A stretch of 64,000 bases of DNA from Planomicrobium sp. YIM 101495 (lineage in GTDB: Bacteria; Bacillota; Bacilli; Bacillales_A; Planococcaceae), in the NCBI RefSeq assembly GCF_009707665.1, contig NZ_WLZW01000001.1, forward strand, positions 1,674,001 to 1,738,000, in the 5' to 3' direction. The translations under genes were made by a program, and so were the position numbers. Of this stretch, positions 35,901 to 45,127 are shown in pieces. The notes under the pieces were generated by a model. That model ran no database searches, was not told where the DNA came from, and saw only the letters and a list, made by a program, of their open reading frames with translations. The first letter of the stretch is position 1, and each line of letters opens with the position of its first letter.

Positions 35901-35953
35901 AAACACCTCCAAAACAACGCTTGCATAAGCTGAAGTTTCGGAGGTGTTTTTTG
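35901..35953 (+). terminator. Terminator after the SEC-C gene
   Basis: Stem AAACACCTCC / GGAGGTGTTT with a long loop, followed by TTTTTTG, 19 bp after the stop. Confidence 0.8.
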
Positions 35954-35989
35954 TATTGGTCAAACGTTTAAGATCAAAAAACTGCTCTT

Positions 35990-36175
35990 TTAGAGCAAGT
36001 CGAGGTCTTGATAGGCAGATTGGTAAGGTCCGTTGTCTGTCACTTCTGAATGGTAAAGTGCTTTTAAGGCGAAATTCTTTTCCAGGTCCATGTCCTTCAT
36101 CAGTGTTTTCAGACGCGTTTTCAGCTCCGGATTTTCACTGACGAGACGTTCCATCTTCGATTTCGTATATTTCAT
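35990..36175 (-). CDS. Small basic-acidic helical protein, unknown
   Basis: A 61-residue protein starting at ATG 36175 behind AAGGAGCGAC. It is charged and helical (MKYTKSKMERLVSENPELKTRLKTL), with no signal or membrane segment. I do not recognise it. An upstream extension to 36304 would cross the DnaA-box region and has no ribosome site. It is separated from recognised genes by its own spacer. Confidence 0.6.
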   Translation of the reverse strand: MKYTKSKMERLVSENPELKTRLKTLMKDMDLEKNFALKALYHSEVTDNGPYQSAYQDLDLL

Positions 36176-36296
36176 GATGCGGTCGCTCCTTTCTATTGCT
36201 GTTGCTATTGTATCATCTCTCTTGCTTTTGTTATTCCTTTTCCGCAAAAGCCGAAACACTTCGGCCTGCCTGTTGCCACAGCCGTAAGGAACGGAA

Positions 36297-36364
36297 TTAT
36301 CCACAGTTCTTGCTCCCGAAACTTATCCACATGTTGTTTTTTTCCCCATACCCCCTTATCCACA
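36297..36364 (+). promoter_or_regulatory. Cluster of three DnaA boxes
   Basis: Three perfect TTATCCACA 9-mers on the plus strand at 36297-36305, 36323-36331 and 36356-36364. They lie in the non-coding spacer between a small-protein gene and a thioesterase gene. dnaA, dnaN and rpmH are not nearby, so this is not the canonical origin. Titration or regulatory DnaA-box clusters are known from B. subtilis. Confidence 0.8.
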
Positions 36365-36425
36365 GCCTCTTCGTCATTTCAAGTGAACCGAAAAGTTCAT
36401 TGGAAAATATAAATTCCCTTGAAAA

Positions 36426-36464
36426 CAAAAAAGAGTTCCGGTGACTCCCGGAACTCTTTTTTTT
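36426..36464 (-). terminator. Terminator after thioesterase gene
   Basis: Minus-strand stem AAAAAGAGTTCCGG / CCGGAACTCTTTTT with TGACT-type loop and T-run, overlapping the last bases of the stop codon. Confidence 0.9.
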
Positions 36465-36946
36465 CACGATAATCTCGGTGCTTTGACGCGGTTCTTCCGA
36501 TATTCCCGGCGCGCAGGGGCTGTTTCGAAAAACTGTTTTTCCCCAGCGGATTCCGGTTTGACCGGCGGCACTTCAACAGGTTTCCCGTCGTCGCCCATCG
36601 CAACAAGTGTCAGGAACGATTCGGTTGTTAGCCGCTCCTCGCCCGTCTGCAAATTCTGAGATTTCACCCGCACGTATACTTCCATTGAAGTACGCCCGGT
36701 CGAAGTGACATTCGCTTCAAGCTCGAGTACATCCCCGACATGCGCAGGTGACAGGAAATCAACCGAGTCGATGGATGCAGTGACGACAACTCTTCTGCCT
36801 GAATGCTTCATTGCAGAAATACCGGCGATTTCGTCAATATATGCGAGCACTTTGCCCCCGAAAATCGTATCCATGTGATTCGTGTCAGGCGGCAAGACCA
36901 AACGCATTTGAATGGCTTGGGACTCTTTCATCGGCTTCGCTTTCAT
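36464..36946 (-). CDS. Acyl-CoA thioesterase, hotdog fold (YkhA-like)
   Basis: A 160-residue thioesterase. It has a hotdog-fold core with the MDTIFGGKVLAYIDEIAGISAMKHS segment (catalytic Asp/Glu region) and ASIDSVDFLSPAHVGDVLEL. This is the acyl-CoA thioester hydrolase branch of B. subtilis YkhA. Start ATG at 36946 after AAGGAG; a longer frame to 37006 runs into the divergent promoter region. The chain-length preference cannot be read. Confidence 0.9.
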   Translation of the reverse strand: MKAKPMKESQAIQMRLVLPPDTNHMDTIFGGKVLAYIDEIAGISAMKHSGRRVVVTASIDSVDFLSPAHVGDVLELEANVTSTGRTSMEVYVRVKSQNLQTGEERLTTESFLTLVAMGDDGKPVEVPPVKPESAGEKQFFETAPARREYRKNRVKAPRLS

Positions 36947-37038
36947 TTTCACCAGCTCCTTTCTTTCCATGCTAGCCTGCCAAAGGCGAATCTGCAATAA
37001 AAACATCTATGCTATACTCGAAAAAAGGGGGCTTTCCA

Positions 37039-37845
37039 ATGTCTGAATTATTATCCATTTTGAACACACCTGCATTCCAATCAAAAGAAACGTTGAAGCA
37101 GCAAATGAAGGAACTCGGCTTCGGTGCGGGTGATCACCTCATCGTCCATTCCTCCTTGAAGGCGATGGGCTGGATTGCCGGCGGGGCGCAAGCGGTAGTC
37201 GAAGCACTTCTTGAAACCGTGTCAGCTGAAGGTACTGTCGTCATGCCTGCTCAGTCGTCCGACAATTCCGATCCGCGCTATTGGATGGAACCGCCCGTCC
37301 CGGAAAATTGGCACGACCCTATCCGTCGCGAGTGGCCGGCCTATGATCCCCATCTCACTGCGCTTCGCGGCATGGGGAAAGTCGCTGAATGCTTCCACCG
37401 CCATCCGGCGACAATCCGCAGTACGCATCCAGCCCATTCCTTTATTGCGCAAGGGAAATATGCGGCGGAATGGATGAGCGAACAGCCGCTTGAAGATTCG
37501 TTCGGGGAAGGCTCTCCGCTCGCCAAAATGATGCAGCATGACGTAAAAATCCTGCTCATCGGGGTCGGGTTCGATAGCTGTACGGCACTCCATTATGCCG
37601 AGTATGCACAGGAGAAAAAGACATACTCTCCGCAAGGCGCAGCGATGACAATCGCCGGCCAGCGCCAGTGGGTCGAGTTCGACTGCTTAGATATGGATGC
37701 TGACCGCTTCCCGGAGCTCGTGAAAGACTATACCGGACACATCCGGACAGGGGCGCTCGGCCAAGCCGACGTGAAGATTGCCGACATGCGGTCGCTTGTC
37801 GAATTCGGCATCGGCTGGCTGGATCAGCATCCGGTTGTTTCCTGA
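37039..37845 (+). CDS. AAC(3)-family N-acetyltransferase (YokD-like)
   Basis: A 268-residue protein of the antibiotic N-acetyltransferase family. HSSLKAMGWIAGGAQAV, GTVVMPAQS, RSTHPAHSFIAQG and LLIGVGFDSCTALHYAE are the family blocks. Chromosomal Bacillus members (YokD) exist; aminoglycoside resistance is not implied by the sequence alone. ATG at 37039 after AAGGGGGC; a frame ten codons longer lacks a site. It is convergent with fic. Confidence 0.85.
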   Translation: MSELLSILNTPAFQSKETLKQQMKELGFGAGDHLIVHSSLKAMGWIAGGAQAVVEALLETVSAEGTVVMPAQSSDNSDPRYWMEPPVPENWHDPIRREWPAYDPHLTALRGMGKVAECFHRHPATIRSTHPAHSFIAQGKYAAEWMSEQPLEDSFGEGSPLAKMMQHDVKILLIGVGFDSCTALHYAEYAQEKKTYSPQGAAMTIAGQRQWVEFDCLDMDADRFPELVKDYTGHIRTGALGQADVKIADMRSLVEFGIGWLDQHPVVS

Positions 37846-37849
37846 AACT

Positions 37850-37899
37850 AAAAAGACGTTCACGCCAGGTCCACACGCCTGTCAGTGATCGTCTTTTTG
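37850..37899. terminator. Terminator between AAC(3)-like gene and fic
   Basis: AAAAAGACG / CGTCTTTTT stem with a long loop containing a second weak stem. It overlaps the end of fic. Confidence 0.55.
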
Positions 37900-38487
37900 T
37901 TTCGATATGATTTCGTCCAATAATTGTTCCAGTCGATCATTATTCGAATTGAATGAATCCACAAATGCATTGATGATTTCAGCCGTGCCGGGAATTTTCT
38001 CCCAATCCAGACGGTAGCCAGCATTTGCCGCCAATTGTCTCGCAAATTCCCGCACGGTCCGTCCATTTCCTTCCCGAAATGGATGCAGCGCATTCAGTTC
38101 AGAGAGAAAATACGCGAGCCGCTCGATGAAAAGAGGCCGCGGCAAGTTTTTCAAGTACTGCTCCGAAGCCAGCTCCTCAAACACTTTCGTCAATTGCGCA
38201 TCAAGATGAGTCGGGTGTGCAAACGTGGAAGAGCCCTTTGAAATCATCTCTTCACGGAGCTTTCCGGCAAATGGATAAATATCCTGGAGGATCCACCGGT
38301 GAATTTCGAGGAACGCTTCCCGGTCAACCGGATCGTACAGCGGACTCACCGCCAGTTCAGAGAGTCGATAGACGGAATAGACTGCTTCGATTTCTTTCAG
38401 CTTGTCCTCATCATACAGCTCAAAGTGATTGATCAAGACGTCCGTTCCAGGATAACAATACATCGAGGTGTGCTGATATTTAGACAT
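37882..38487 (-). CDS. Fic-domain AMP-transferase (FicT/VbhT-type toxin)
   Basis: A 201-residue Fic enzyme that would transfer AMP (or another nucleotide) from ATP to a target hydroxyl. The complete active-site motif HPFREGNGRTVR is present, with catalytic His135. The flap region GKLREE is also seen. It has no internal inhibitory helix with an (S/T)xxxE(G/N) motif; that motif is in the small protein encoded immediately upstream, whose stop overlaps the fic start by 8 bp. This is the layout of a class I Fic toxin-antitoxin module. Likely targets in relatives are gyrase and topoisomerase IV; here untested. Confidence 0.9.
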   Translation of the reverse strand: MSKYQHTSMYCYPGTDVLINHFELYDEDKLKEIEAVYSVYRLSELAVSPLYDPVDREAFLEIHRWILQDIYPFAGKLREEMISKGSSTFAHPTHLDAQLTKVFEELASEQYLKNLPRPLFIERLAYFLSELNALHPFREGNGRTVREFARQLAANAGYRLDWEKIPGTAEIINAFVDSFNSNNDRLEQLLDEIISKQKDDH

Positions 38488-38668
38488 TGAACTTCCGCTT
38501 TACAGCTAAATGAAATTGGTGTTCGGACGTTTCGCCGGTCAATACGGAATGAACGATTCTTTTTGTCTCTGCCGTCACATGAAACCCTTCGGTAACGAGG
38601 GAGTGTGAGGCATAGGAAATCGCCTGTGAAGCGGATTTTCCGGATACGCGCAAGCTTATTTTCGCCAA
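38480..38668 (-). CDS. VbhA-like antitoxin of the Fic module
   Basis: About 62 residues from a TTG at 38668 with AAAGGTGG 8 nt upstream (a GTG at 38680 is an alternative). It carries the class I Fic inhibitor motif SLVTEG (S23xxxE27-G28), whose Glu blocks ATP binding in VbhT/FicT. Behind it is the FHVTAETKRIVHSVLTGE stretch typical of VbhA-family antitoxins. It precedes and overlaps the toxin gene, so both are made together. Confidence 0.82.
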   Translation of the reverse strand: MAKISLRVSGKSASQAISYASHSLVTEGFHVTAETKRIVHSVLTGETSEHQFHLAVKRKFNV

Positions 38669-38756
38669 CGGAATGACCACCTTTCCTTCATCTATTATAC
38701 CATTTTCAGCCCTCTTCTTCCATTTCCGGACGCCTTTCCCCTCTCTTTTTTCAAAT

Positions 38757-38789
38757 AAAAAAATCGGCAAATCGAAGCGATTTGCCGAC
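38757..38789 (-). terminator. Terminator after the DUF779 gene
   Basis: Minus-strand stem TCGGCAAATCG / CGATTTGCCGA with a 3-nt loop followed by T7, 10 bp after the stop. Confidence 0.92.
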
Positions 38790-38798
38790 CTTCCTCAT

Positions 38799-39170
38799 TC
38801 AACTTTTCACCTGCAACCCTTCCAGCTCTTCCGCTGTGAATGCACGCGAACGTGTAAGGAAACGCTTGCCTTCCACGCCTTCGAGCGAGAACATCCCACC
38901 CCTTCCTTCGACGACATCGATGATCAATTGCGTATGGCTCCAATAGTCAAATTGGTTCTTGTGCATGTAGAATGGTGTATCTCCGATTTCCCCAAGCTTA
39001 ACATCCTGACCCCCGAGGAATAGATCTCCTTCCGGATAGCACATCGGCGAACTACCGTCACAGCAGCCGCCAGATTGGTGGAACATGATCGGCCCATGCT
39101 TCGCTTTCAGGAATTCGATCAATTCGAGTGCTGCATCTGTTGCAATGACTCGTTCGACCATTTCCATCAC
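38799..39170 (-). CDS. DUF779 protein linked to aldehyde dehydrogenase
   Basis: A 123-residue protein of DUF779 with a Cys-rich loop HQSGGCCDGSSPMCYPEGD (three Cys) and conserved HKNQFDYWSHTQLIIDVVEGRGGMFSLEG. It lies 10 bp downstream of the aldehyde dehydrogenase gene, as in many bacteria, which suggests a partner or maturation role. No activity is established. The second codon is ATG; the first is GTG, so the exact start is uncertain by one codon. Confidence 0.85.
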   Translation of the reverse strand: MMEMVERVIATDAALELIEFLKAKHGPIMFHQSGGCCDGSSPMCYPEGDLFLGGQDVKLGEIGDTPFYMHKNQFDYWSHTQLIIDVVEGRGGMFSLEGVEGKRFLTRSRAFTAEELEGLQVKS

Positions 39171-39180
39171 TTCTTTCTTT

Positions 39181-40701
39181 TTAGAAGAATCCTTGCTTGT
39201 CTTCGCTGTAGCTGACGAGCATGTTCTTCGTCTGCTGGTAATGATTGAGCATCATCAAATGATTCTCACGTCCGAAGCCTGACATTTTGTAGCCGCCGAA
39301 TGCTGCGTGCGCCGGGTATTGGTGGTAACAGTTCGTCCAGACACGGCCTGCCTGGATGCCCCGGCCGAAACGGTACGCTGTATTCGTATCGCGCGTCCAG
39401 ATCCCTGCACCAAGTCCGTAAAGCGTATCATTGGCAAGCTCCAATGCTTCTTCCTTCGTCTTGAACGTCGTGACCGACACGACCGGTCCGAAGATCTCTT
39501 CCTGGAAAATACGCATTTTGTTGTTCCCTTTGAAGACGGTCGGTTGAATGTAGTAGCCTTCTGCCAAGTCCCCTTCAAGCATGTTTCGTTCTCCGCCTGC
39601 CAGCAGTTCCGCGCCTTCCTGCTTCCCGATATCCAAGTAGGACTGGATCTTCTCCATCTGCTCCTTCGATGCTTGTGCCCCCATCATCGTTTCCGGGTCA
39701 AGCGGGTTTCCTGTCTTGATCGCTGCGACACGCTTCAAGACACGCTCCATGAAGGCATCGTAAATATCTTCCTGGATCAATACACGGGATGGACATGTAC
39801 ATACTTCTCCTTGGTTCAAGGCGAACATAACGAATCCTTCAATTGCTTTGTCGAAGAAGGCATCATCCTGATCCATGATGTCCTTGAAGAAGATGTTCGG
39901 CGATTTCCCGCCCAGTTCGAGCGTTACCGGAATCAAGTTTTGTGAAGCGTACTGCATGATCATGCGGCCTGTCGTCGTCTCTCCTGTAAATGCGATTTTG
40001 GAAATCCGCGGACTTGAAGCGAGCGGCTTGCCTGTTTCCAGCCCGAAGCCGTTGACGATATTGAGGACACCTGGCGGCAGCAGATCACCGACGAGTTCAG
40101 CCCACACAAGAATACTGACTGGTGTCTGCTCAGCTGGCTTCAAGACGACACAGTTACCCGCTGCAAGTGCCGGCGCGAGCTTCCACACTGCCATCAGTAA
40201 CGGGAAGTTCCACGGAATGATCTGTCCGACTACGCCGAGCGGCTCATGGAAATGGTAGGCGACCGTGTCATTGTCGATCTGGCTCGTCGTCCCTTCCTGT
40301 GCACGGATAGCCCCTGCAAAATAGCGGAAGTGGTCGATCGCAAGCGGCAAATCGGCGTTCAATGTCTCACGCACCGCCTTGCCGTTGTCCCAAGTTTCTG
40401 CAACTGCCAGCATTTCCAGGTTCTCTTCCATCCGGTCCGCAATCTTCAGCAGGATGTTCGCCCGTTCTGTCGTCGATGTTTTGCCCCATGCGTCTTTCGC
40501 TGCGTGTGCAGCATCAAGTGCCGACTCTACGTCTTCAGCTGATGAACGCGCAACTTTCGTGAACACTTTTCCATTGACCGGTGAAACGTTCTCGAAATAT
40601 TCTCCGCCAGCCGGTGCTTGCCAACCGCCGTTGATGAAGTTATCGTATTGCTCCTTGAAGCTTACTTTTGAACCATCTGTGTTCGGCATTGCATAAACCA
40701 T
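39181..40701 (-). CDS. NAD-dependent aldehyde dehydrogenase (acetaldehyde type)
   Basis: A 506-residue enzyme oxidising an aldehyde to the acid with NAD+. Catalytic Cys301 sits in GEVCTCPSR, where a second Cys two residues on is typical of acetaldehyde/AcoD/ExaC-type enzymes; Glu262 in LELGGKSPN is the general base. NAD fold residues FTGETTTGR are present. ATG start after AAAGGGAG. Operon with the DUF779 gene. It could be induced by ethanol or acetaldehyde. Confidence 0.93.
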   Translation of the reverse strand: MVYAMPNTDGSKVSFKEQYDNFINGGWQAPAGGEYFENVSPVNGKVFTKVARSSAEDVESALDAAHAAKDAWGKTSTTERANILLKIADRMEENLEMLAVAETWDNGKAVRETLNADLPLAIDHFRYFAGAIRAQEGTTSQIDNDTVAYHFHEPLGVVGQIIPWNFPLLMAVWKLAPALAAGNCVVLKPAEQTPVSILVWAELVGDLLPPGVLNIVNGFGLETGKPLASSPRISKIAFTGETTTGRMIMQYASQNLIPVTLELGGKSPNIFFKDIMDQDDAFFDKAIEGFVMFALNQGEVCTCPSRVLIQEDIYDAFMERVLKRVAAIKTGNPLDPETMMGAQASKEQMEKIQSYLDIGKQEGAELLAGGERNMLEGDLAEGYYIQPTVFKGNNKMRIFQEEIFGPVVSVTTFKTKEEALELANDTLYGLGAGIWTRDTNTAYRFGRGIQAGRVWTNCYHQYPAHAAFGGYKMSGFGRENHLMMLNHYQQTKNMLVSYSEDKQGFF

Positions 40702-40905
40702 TCTCTCATCTCCCTTTCCATTATCTGTTCGACCGGAATGAATACGCTTACATAATACCCACTCTTAAGCGCTCTTTTCAGTCGTCTTATTTCTATATTG
40801 TCAAATTCATCGGAAAATTGCAACTATTAGAAACCAATTATTTCTCTTTCTTCCCTTTGGGGTATAATAGGGACAGAAGCATCTTTAGCAGAAAGGGTTT
40901 TTTCT

Positions 40906-41613
40906 ATGAGAATCAATAAATTTTTAAGTGAAACAGGAATTACTTCACGGCGCGGAGCCGATAAGTTCATCGAAGACGGACGTGTAACAATCAACGGCAA
41001 GCCTGCCGAGCTCGGCAGCAAAATCGAAGAGGGCGATCAAGTTCACGTCGATGGCAAGCTTGTCAAACAACCGAAGCGGCAATACGTCTATTTGAAATTG
41101 AACAAGCCGGTCGGCATCACAAGTACGACAGAGCGCCACATCAAAGGGAACATTGTAGATTTCGTCAACCATTCGGAACGGGTCTTCCATATCGGGAGGC
41201 TCGACAAGAATTCGGAAGGCCTCATCTTGATGACGAATGATGGAGACATTGTCAATGAAATTTTGCGTGCCGAAAACGAGCATGAAAAGGAGTATATCGT
41301 GACGGTCGACAAGCCGGTCACTGATGAATTCCTTCGTAAAATGGAGGCTGGCGTAGAGATTTTGGATACGATCACTTTGCCGGCGAAAGCGACCAAAATT
41401 TCGCGCTTCACGTTCAAGCTGATCATCCGGCAAGGATTGAACCGGCAGATCCGCCGCATGTGCACAGCTCTCGGCTATGAAGTGCGAAAACTCAAGCGCA
41501 TCCGCATCATGAGTATCCACCTCGGTGATCTGGCAAACGGCGAATGGCGTGATTTGACGAAAGAAGAACTAGCAGAACTGTTCAAAGAACTCGATTATCA
41601 ACCAAAACGATAA
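40906..41613 (+). CDS. rluF: 23S rRNA pseudouridine synthase RluF
   Basis: A 235-residue RsuA/RluF-type synthase. It has an N-terminal S4 RNA-binding domain ([20 protein letters not shown]) and a catalytic domain with Asp100 in [19 protein letters not shown]. RluF members modify U2604 of 23S rRNA. A TATAAT -10 lies at 40863-40868 and ATG follows a weak AGAAAGGG. The next gene starts 12 bp after its stop. Confidence 0.9.
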   Translation: MRINKFLSETGITSRRGADKFIEDGRVTINGKPAELGSKIEEGDQVHVDGKLVKQPKRQYVYLKLNKPVGITSTTERHIKGNIVDFVNHSERVFHIGRLDKNSEGLILMTNDGDIVNEILRAENEHEKEYIVTVDKPVTDEFLRKMEAGVEILDTITLPAKATKISRFTFKLIIRQGLNRQIRRMCTALGYEVRKLKRIRIMSIHLGDLANGEWRDLTKEELAELFKELDYQPKR

Positions 41614-41625
41614 GGAGGTGGTCGC

Positions 41626-42342
41626 ATGCTGACCATTACGGCAACCCCAAACCAGACAGGTGTAAAAGTAAGCGGGGATTACTTTGATCTCGACGAACTG
41701 AACCAAGCACTCTACAAAGTGCTCGGACCAGAAGGGAAATACATGGGTTACGAAGGAAGTCGGATGCGCATCCTCGGCGTCTCTTATGAAATCCGCCATG
41801 CTGCACAAGGCGACCGCAATATCGAATTCATCTTCAACGGCTTGAATGAGCATGCGAAAAAGAAAAAGGGCATGATCGTGCCGGATAAGAACATTTACTA
41901 TTCCGCTGAAGTGCTGTGGCCTGAGATCATCTACACTGCCATCGCGCTGAAGGATTTCACTCAGCTCCACCTGAAAGAAGCTGGTGGTACGCAGTGGGAT
42001 CCGCTGCTTCATGTCATCACACGCTTCCAGGCAATCGTTCTTGATTGTCTGCAAGGGCATGTGCCTGAAGAGGAATATAAAAAAGTGCTGGAAGCATTCC
42101 AAGCCGCTCCGACCGTGCATGACTACGCCATCCAGTACGTGGACTTCCTGAACTTGCGCTACTTGGACATGACGAAAGGACAGCGCGAAAAGAGCCTTGG
42201 TGCGATTGCCTTTAAACTCGCAGTGCATGATCAGGACTACACAGCATTCCGCAAGCAGGTCCTGGCTGCCGCGGAGCCTACGAAAAAGCCGATCCATGAA
42301 ATCGCGATCAATCTGGAATACCCGGAAGGGATTGAATGGTAA
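41626..42342 (+). CDS. Conserved soluble protein, possible DUF6904
   Basis: A 238-residue protein downstream of rluF with AAGGAGGTGG as ribosome site. The opening (MLTITATPNQTGVKVSGDYFDLDELNQALYKV, then RILGVSYEIRHAAQGDRNIEFIFNG) looks like a DUF6904-type domain. No catalytic motif or membrane segment. Function unknown; the pairing with rluF may be only operon context. Confidence 0.6.
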   Translation: MLTITATPNQTGVKVSGDYFDLDELNQALYKVLGPEGKYMGYEGSRMRILGVSYEIRHAAQGDRNIEFIFNGLNEHAKKKKGMIVPDKNIYYSAEVLWPEIIYTAIALKDFTQLHLKEAGGTQWDPLLHVITRFQAIVLDCLQGHVPEEEYKKVLEAFQAAPTVHDYAIQYVDFLNLRYLDMTKGQREKSLGAIAFKLAVHDQDYTAFRKQVLAAAEPTKKPIHEIAINLEYPEGIEW

Positions 42343-42343
42343 A

Positions 42344-42387
42344 AAAATAGCGCAGGAATGGGTGTCCATTCCTGCGCTATTTCTTTT
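42344..42387. terminator. Bidirectional terminator between the 41626 gene and the cupin gene
   Basis: Stem AATAGCGCAGGAATGG / CCATTCCTGCGCTATT with GTGT loop and flanking A- and T-rich runs. Confidence 0.93.
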
Positions 42388-42388
42388 A

Positions 42389-42688
42389 TCAGCGGCCGGT
42401 CTGAATCAGCAGGAATTCGCTGTCCTCTTCCGCGTGCACGCTATGTAACTGTTCCGGTTCAATGTAAAGGACGTTGTCTGGCGCCGCATTCACCCGTTCC
42501 CCATCATGCTCGAAGGAGACGATGCCTTGCCGGACGACGATCATGACGTCTTTCTTCGATGAATGCTCTTCCATTCCTTCACCTTTTTGCAACTGTACTG
42601 TTGTTACAAGCGTCTTCTCGAATTTCAGTACTTTGCCGAAGTGACGCTTTTTCTCACCCAGCAATAGAGGGGTTTCAATCAACTTCAT
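42389..42688 (-). CDS. Small cupin-domain protein
   Basis: A 99-residue single-domain cupin. It has GEGMEEHSSKKDVMIVVRQGIVSFEHDG and a second motif with PEQLHSVHAEED; His in HS and HSVH could bind a metal. Small cupins of this type may be sugar or metal sensors, but the role is unknown. It stands alone, downstream of a hairpin. Confidence 0.82.
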   Translation of the reverse strand: MKLIETPLLLGEKKRHFGKVLKFEKTLVTTVQLQKGEGMEEHSSKKDVMIVVRQGIVSFEHDGERVNAAPDNVLYIEPEQLHSVHAEEDSEFLLIQTGR

Positions 42689-42760
42689 AGCTATCCCGCC
42701 TTTTCAATAGGATATCCGTGCTTTACCCGTGCTGCTCCCCGGAGAAACTTCACAGTCGGC

Positions 42761-42795
42761 AAAAAGAAAAGGAGCCGGCGCAGACGCCAGCTCCC
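42761..42795 (-). terminator. Terminator after the amino-acid ABC operon
   Basis: Minus-strand stem GGAGCTGGCGTCTG / CGCCGGCTCC followed by TTTTCTTTTT, immediately after the ATPase stop. Confidence 0.9.
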
Positions 42796-42797
42796 TC

Positions 42798-43520
42798 TTA
42801 TTCCACCAATTGAATGAATTGGCGCGTCCGTTCATTTTGCGGATTTTCAAAAAATGTCTTCGGATCCGCAGACTCGATGATCCGTCCTTCATCGATCATG
42901 ATGATGCGGTCCGCAACTTCCTTCGCGAATTTCATTTCGTGAGTGACGACGACCATCGTCATCCCTTCCTTCGCCAATTGCTTCATGACCTGCAGCACTT
43001 CCCCGACAAGTTCCGGGTCGAGCGCCGAAGTCGGTTCGTCGAACAGCATCACTTTCGGCTCCATCGCAAGCGCCCGCGCGATGGCGACACGCTGCTTCTG
43101 TCCTCCGGAAAGCTTGCTTGGATAGACGTCAGCTTTATCAGCAAGCCCGACTTTCTCCAAAAGCTCGTGTGCTTTTTTCACAGCTTCCTCTTTTTTCTGT
43201 TTCTTCACGATGACCGGTGCTTCGATGATATTTTCCAGCACGGTCTTGTGTGGGAACAGGTTGAAATGCTGGAACACCATTCCGACTTCCGCACGGATAT
43301 TCGCAAGCTTATTTTTCTTCGGATCGATCTTCAGACCGTCGATCGTAATCGACCCCGAATTGATCATCTCCAGAAAGTTGAAACATCTGAGAAGAGTACT
43401 TTTCCCTGATCCACTGACGCCGACGAGAACAACCACTTCTTGAGGTTTCACATGCAAATCAACACCTTTAAGCACTTCCAGGTCGCCGAAGGATTTGTGT
43501 ATTTTTTCTCCGATTATCAT
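42798..43520 (-). CDS. Polar amino-acid ABC transporter ATPase
   Basis: A 240-residue GlnQ/ArtP/TcyC-type ATPase. Walker [14 protein letters not shown], signature [15 protein letters not shown], Walker [15 protein letters not shown]-loop VTHEM. It is the last gene of regulator-binding protein-permease-ATPase. Energises uptake of a polar amino acid through the permease 12 bp upstream. Confidence 0.94.
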   Translation of the reverse strand: MIIGEKIHKSFGDLEVLKGVDLHVKPQEVVVLVGVSGSGKSTLLRCFNFLEMINSGSITIDGLKIDPKKNKLANIRAEVGMVFQHFNLFPHKTVLENIIEAPVIVKKQKKEEAVKKAHELLEKVGLADKADVYPSKLSGGQKQRVAIARALAMEPKVMLFDEPTSALDPELVGEVLQVMKQLAKEGMTMVVVTHEMKFAKEVADRIIMIDEGRIIESADPKTFFENPQNERTRQFIQLVE

Positions 43521-43532
43521 GTTTACTCCTCC

Positions 43533-44198
43533 TTAGGCTTTGTCCACATCGAGTTTATTTTCATACCATCTGACAATGTACGTGAAGATCATTACGAGAA
43601 CCAAGTAATAGAAACCAACAACAATGAAGGTCTCAAATTGCTTGAACGAAGCGGCAGCTGAACGGTTTGCCACCGAAAACAGCTCCGCTACCCCGATCAT
43701 CCAGACGAGCGACGAGTCTTTCAGAGCGATGATGAATTGGTTGCCGAGCGGCGGGATCGAACGCTTCAGCGCTTGCGGGAAGACAATTCTCCGCATCGTC
43801 TGGTTGTTCGTCATGCCAAGTGCCCGGCTTGCTTCTGATTGGCCGACATCGACGCCTTGGATGGCACCACGGAAAATTTCGGCGATGTAGGCACCGTTAT
43901 GGATTCCGAGTGCAATGGCCCCTGCCCAGAAGTTATCAAGAATGATAATTTGCGTAATCCCGAAGTACAGGAACATAATTTGTACCAGTAGCGGTGTCCC
44001 GCGGATGATGGTGATGTACAGATTCGCGATACCCTGTAGGATTTTGGATTTCGATATTTTCATCAATGCGAAGAATAGACCCAGCACTGTACCGAGAACA
44101 ATCGAAATCGCTGTTAGTTCGAGCGTGATGACAACGGCTTCCAGAAAGCCGGGATACGTCGTCGCAAAAATATCAAAAATCGTTTTTAACGTCTCCAT
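43533..44198 (-). CDS. Polar amino-acid ABC transporter permease
   Basis: A 221-residue HisMQ-type permease with about five helices and the coupling loop EASRALGMTNNQTMRRIVFPQALKRSIPP. It would form a homodimeric channel, as only one permease gene is present. Located between the binding protein and ATPase genes. Confidence 0.93.
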   Translation of the reverse strand: METLKTIFDIFATTYPGFLEAVVITLELTAISIVLGTVLGLFFALMKISKSKILQGIANLYITIIRGTPLLVQIMFLYFGITQIIILDNFWAGAIALGIHNGAYIAEIFRGAIQGVDVGQSEASRALGMTNNQTMRRIVFPQALKRSIPPLGNQFIIALKDSSLVWMIGVAELFSVANRSAAASFKQFETFIVVGFYYLVLVMIFTYIVRWYENKLDVDKA

Positions 44199-44216
44199 GG
44201 CGATTCTCCTCTCAGC

Positions 44217-45050
44217 TTAGCGCAGAATTTCAATTCCTTCTGTCTCCACTTCGAGAAGGTTAGTGCCGAACCATTTTTCGGAAATTTCCGCATACGTTCC
44301 GTTTTCAATGATGGCATCAAGTGCTCTGTTCACTTCTTCCAATAGCGCTGTATCTTCCTGACGCACTGCTACTGCAGCTTCTTCAATCCATAGGTTGTCG
44401 CCGATGTCCTTGATGGCAAGCCCTGCGTTCTGTGCTTCGAATCCGACAACGTCAGCTGTGATGACCGCATCTACACGCCCTGGCACCAAGTCCTGCAAAG
44501 CAACGACGTCACTGTTGTAGTACTGGATATCATCCGTATATTCTTTTGCTGCTGGTTCGTATGTTGTCTGAGCGACGATCCCGATTTTCTTGCCTTCGAG
44601 GTCTGCAGCTTCCGTGATGTCCGTATTGTCTTCAGAAACCCAGATCTTCCCGCCGGACAGGTAATAAGGATCTGAAAATGCAACTGTTTCTGCACGCTCG
44701 TCCGTAATCGCCATCGATCCGAGGATGACATCGAACTTATCGCCGATCAATCCTTGGATGATCGTTTCGAATGGGTTCGTCACCGGGTTATGCTCTAGCC
44801 CCATCTCTTCCGCCAAAGCAGCACCGATTTCGATATCGAAACCAGTCAGTTCGCCGCCTTCTTCATAGTTGAAAGGTTTATACAGTCCACTTGCAGCTGT
44901 TGTGAACTTCCCTTCCTCCAGCAGGTTCAATTCGTTTTCGCCCTCTGTGCCTGATCCGTTCGAATTATCGGTTGAGTCATCGTCCCCACAGGCTGCCATA
45001 AGCATTCCTGCTGTTAGAATTACACCTAGAAATTGTAGCTTCTTCTTCAT
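44217..45050 (-). CDS. Polar amino-acid ABC substrate-binding lipoprotein
   Basis: A 277-residue extracellular solute-binding protein (SBP_bac_3). It has a lipobox LMAAC with Cys21, an acidic Ser/Asn-rich linker, then the TAASGLYKPFNYEEGGELTGFDIEIG entry with EAASG-like ligand-loop residues. The start is the ATG at 45050 after GGGGAGAG; a frame to 45122 lacks a site. Ligand cannot be named; cystine, glutamine and arginine types all fit. Confidence 0.92.
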   Translation of the reverse strand: MKKKLQFLGVILTAGMLMAACGDDDSTDNSNGSGTEGENELNLLEEGKFTTAASGLYKPFNYEEGGELTGFDIEIGAALAEEMGLEHNPVTNPFETIIQGLIGDKFDVILGSMAITDERAETVAFSDPYYLSGGKIWVSEDNTDITEAADLEGKKIGIVAQTTYEPAAKEYTDDIQYYNSDVVALQDLVPGRVDAVITADVVGFEAQNAGLAIKDIGDNLWIEEAAVAVRQEDTALLEEVNRALDAIIENGTYAEISEKWFGTNLLEVETEGIEILR

Positions 45051-45127
45051 GTCTCTCTCCCCTTTTTTCGTTTTATTGACCAAAGCGCCGTGGCGTTTCG
45101 GATGTTCCAGTAGTTTGGGCATTTCTT

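Noticed and set aside
36297-36364. Chromosomal replication origin
   Set aside because: Only three boxes, no AT-rich unwinding block recognised next to them, and no dnaA, dnaN or rpmH nearby.
41569-42369. 266-codon open frame on the minus strand
   Set aside because: Covers the shared terminator and the opposite strand of the 41626 gene; no start signal.
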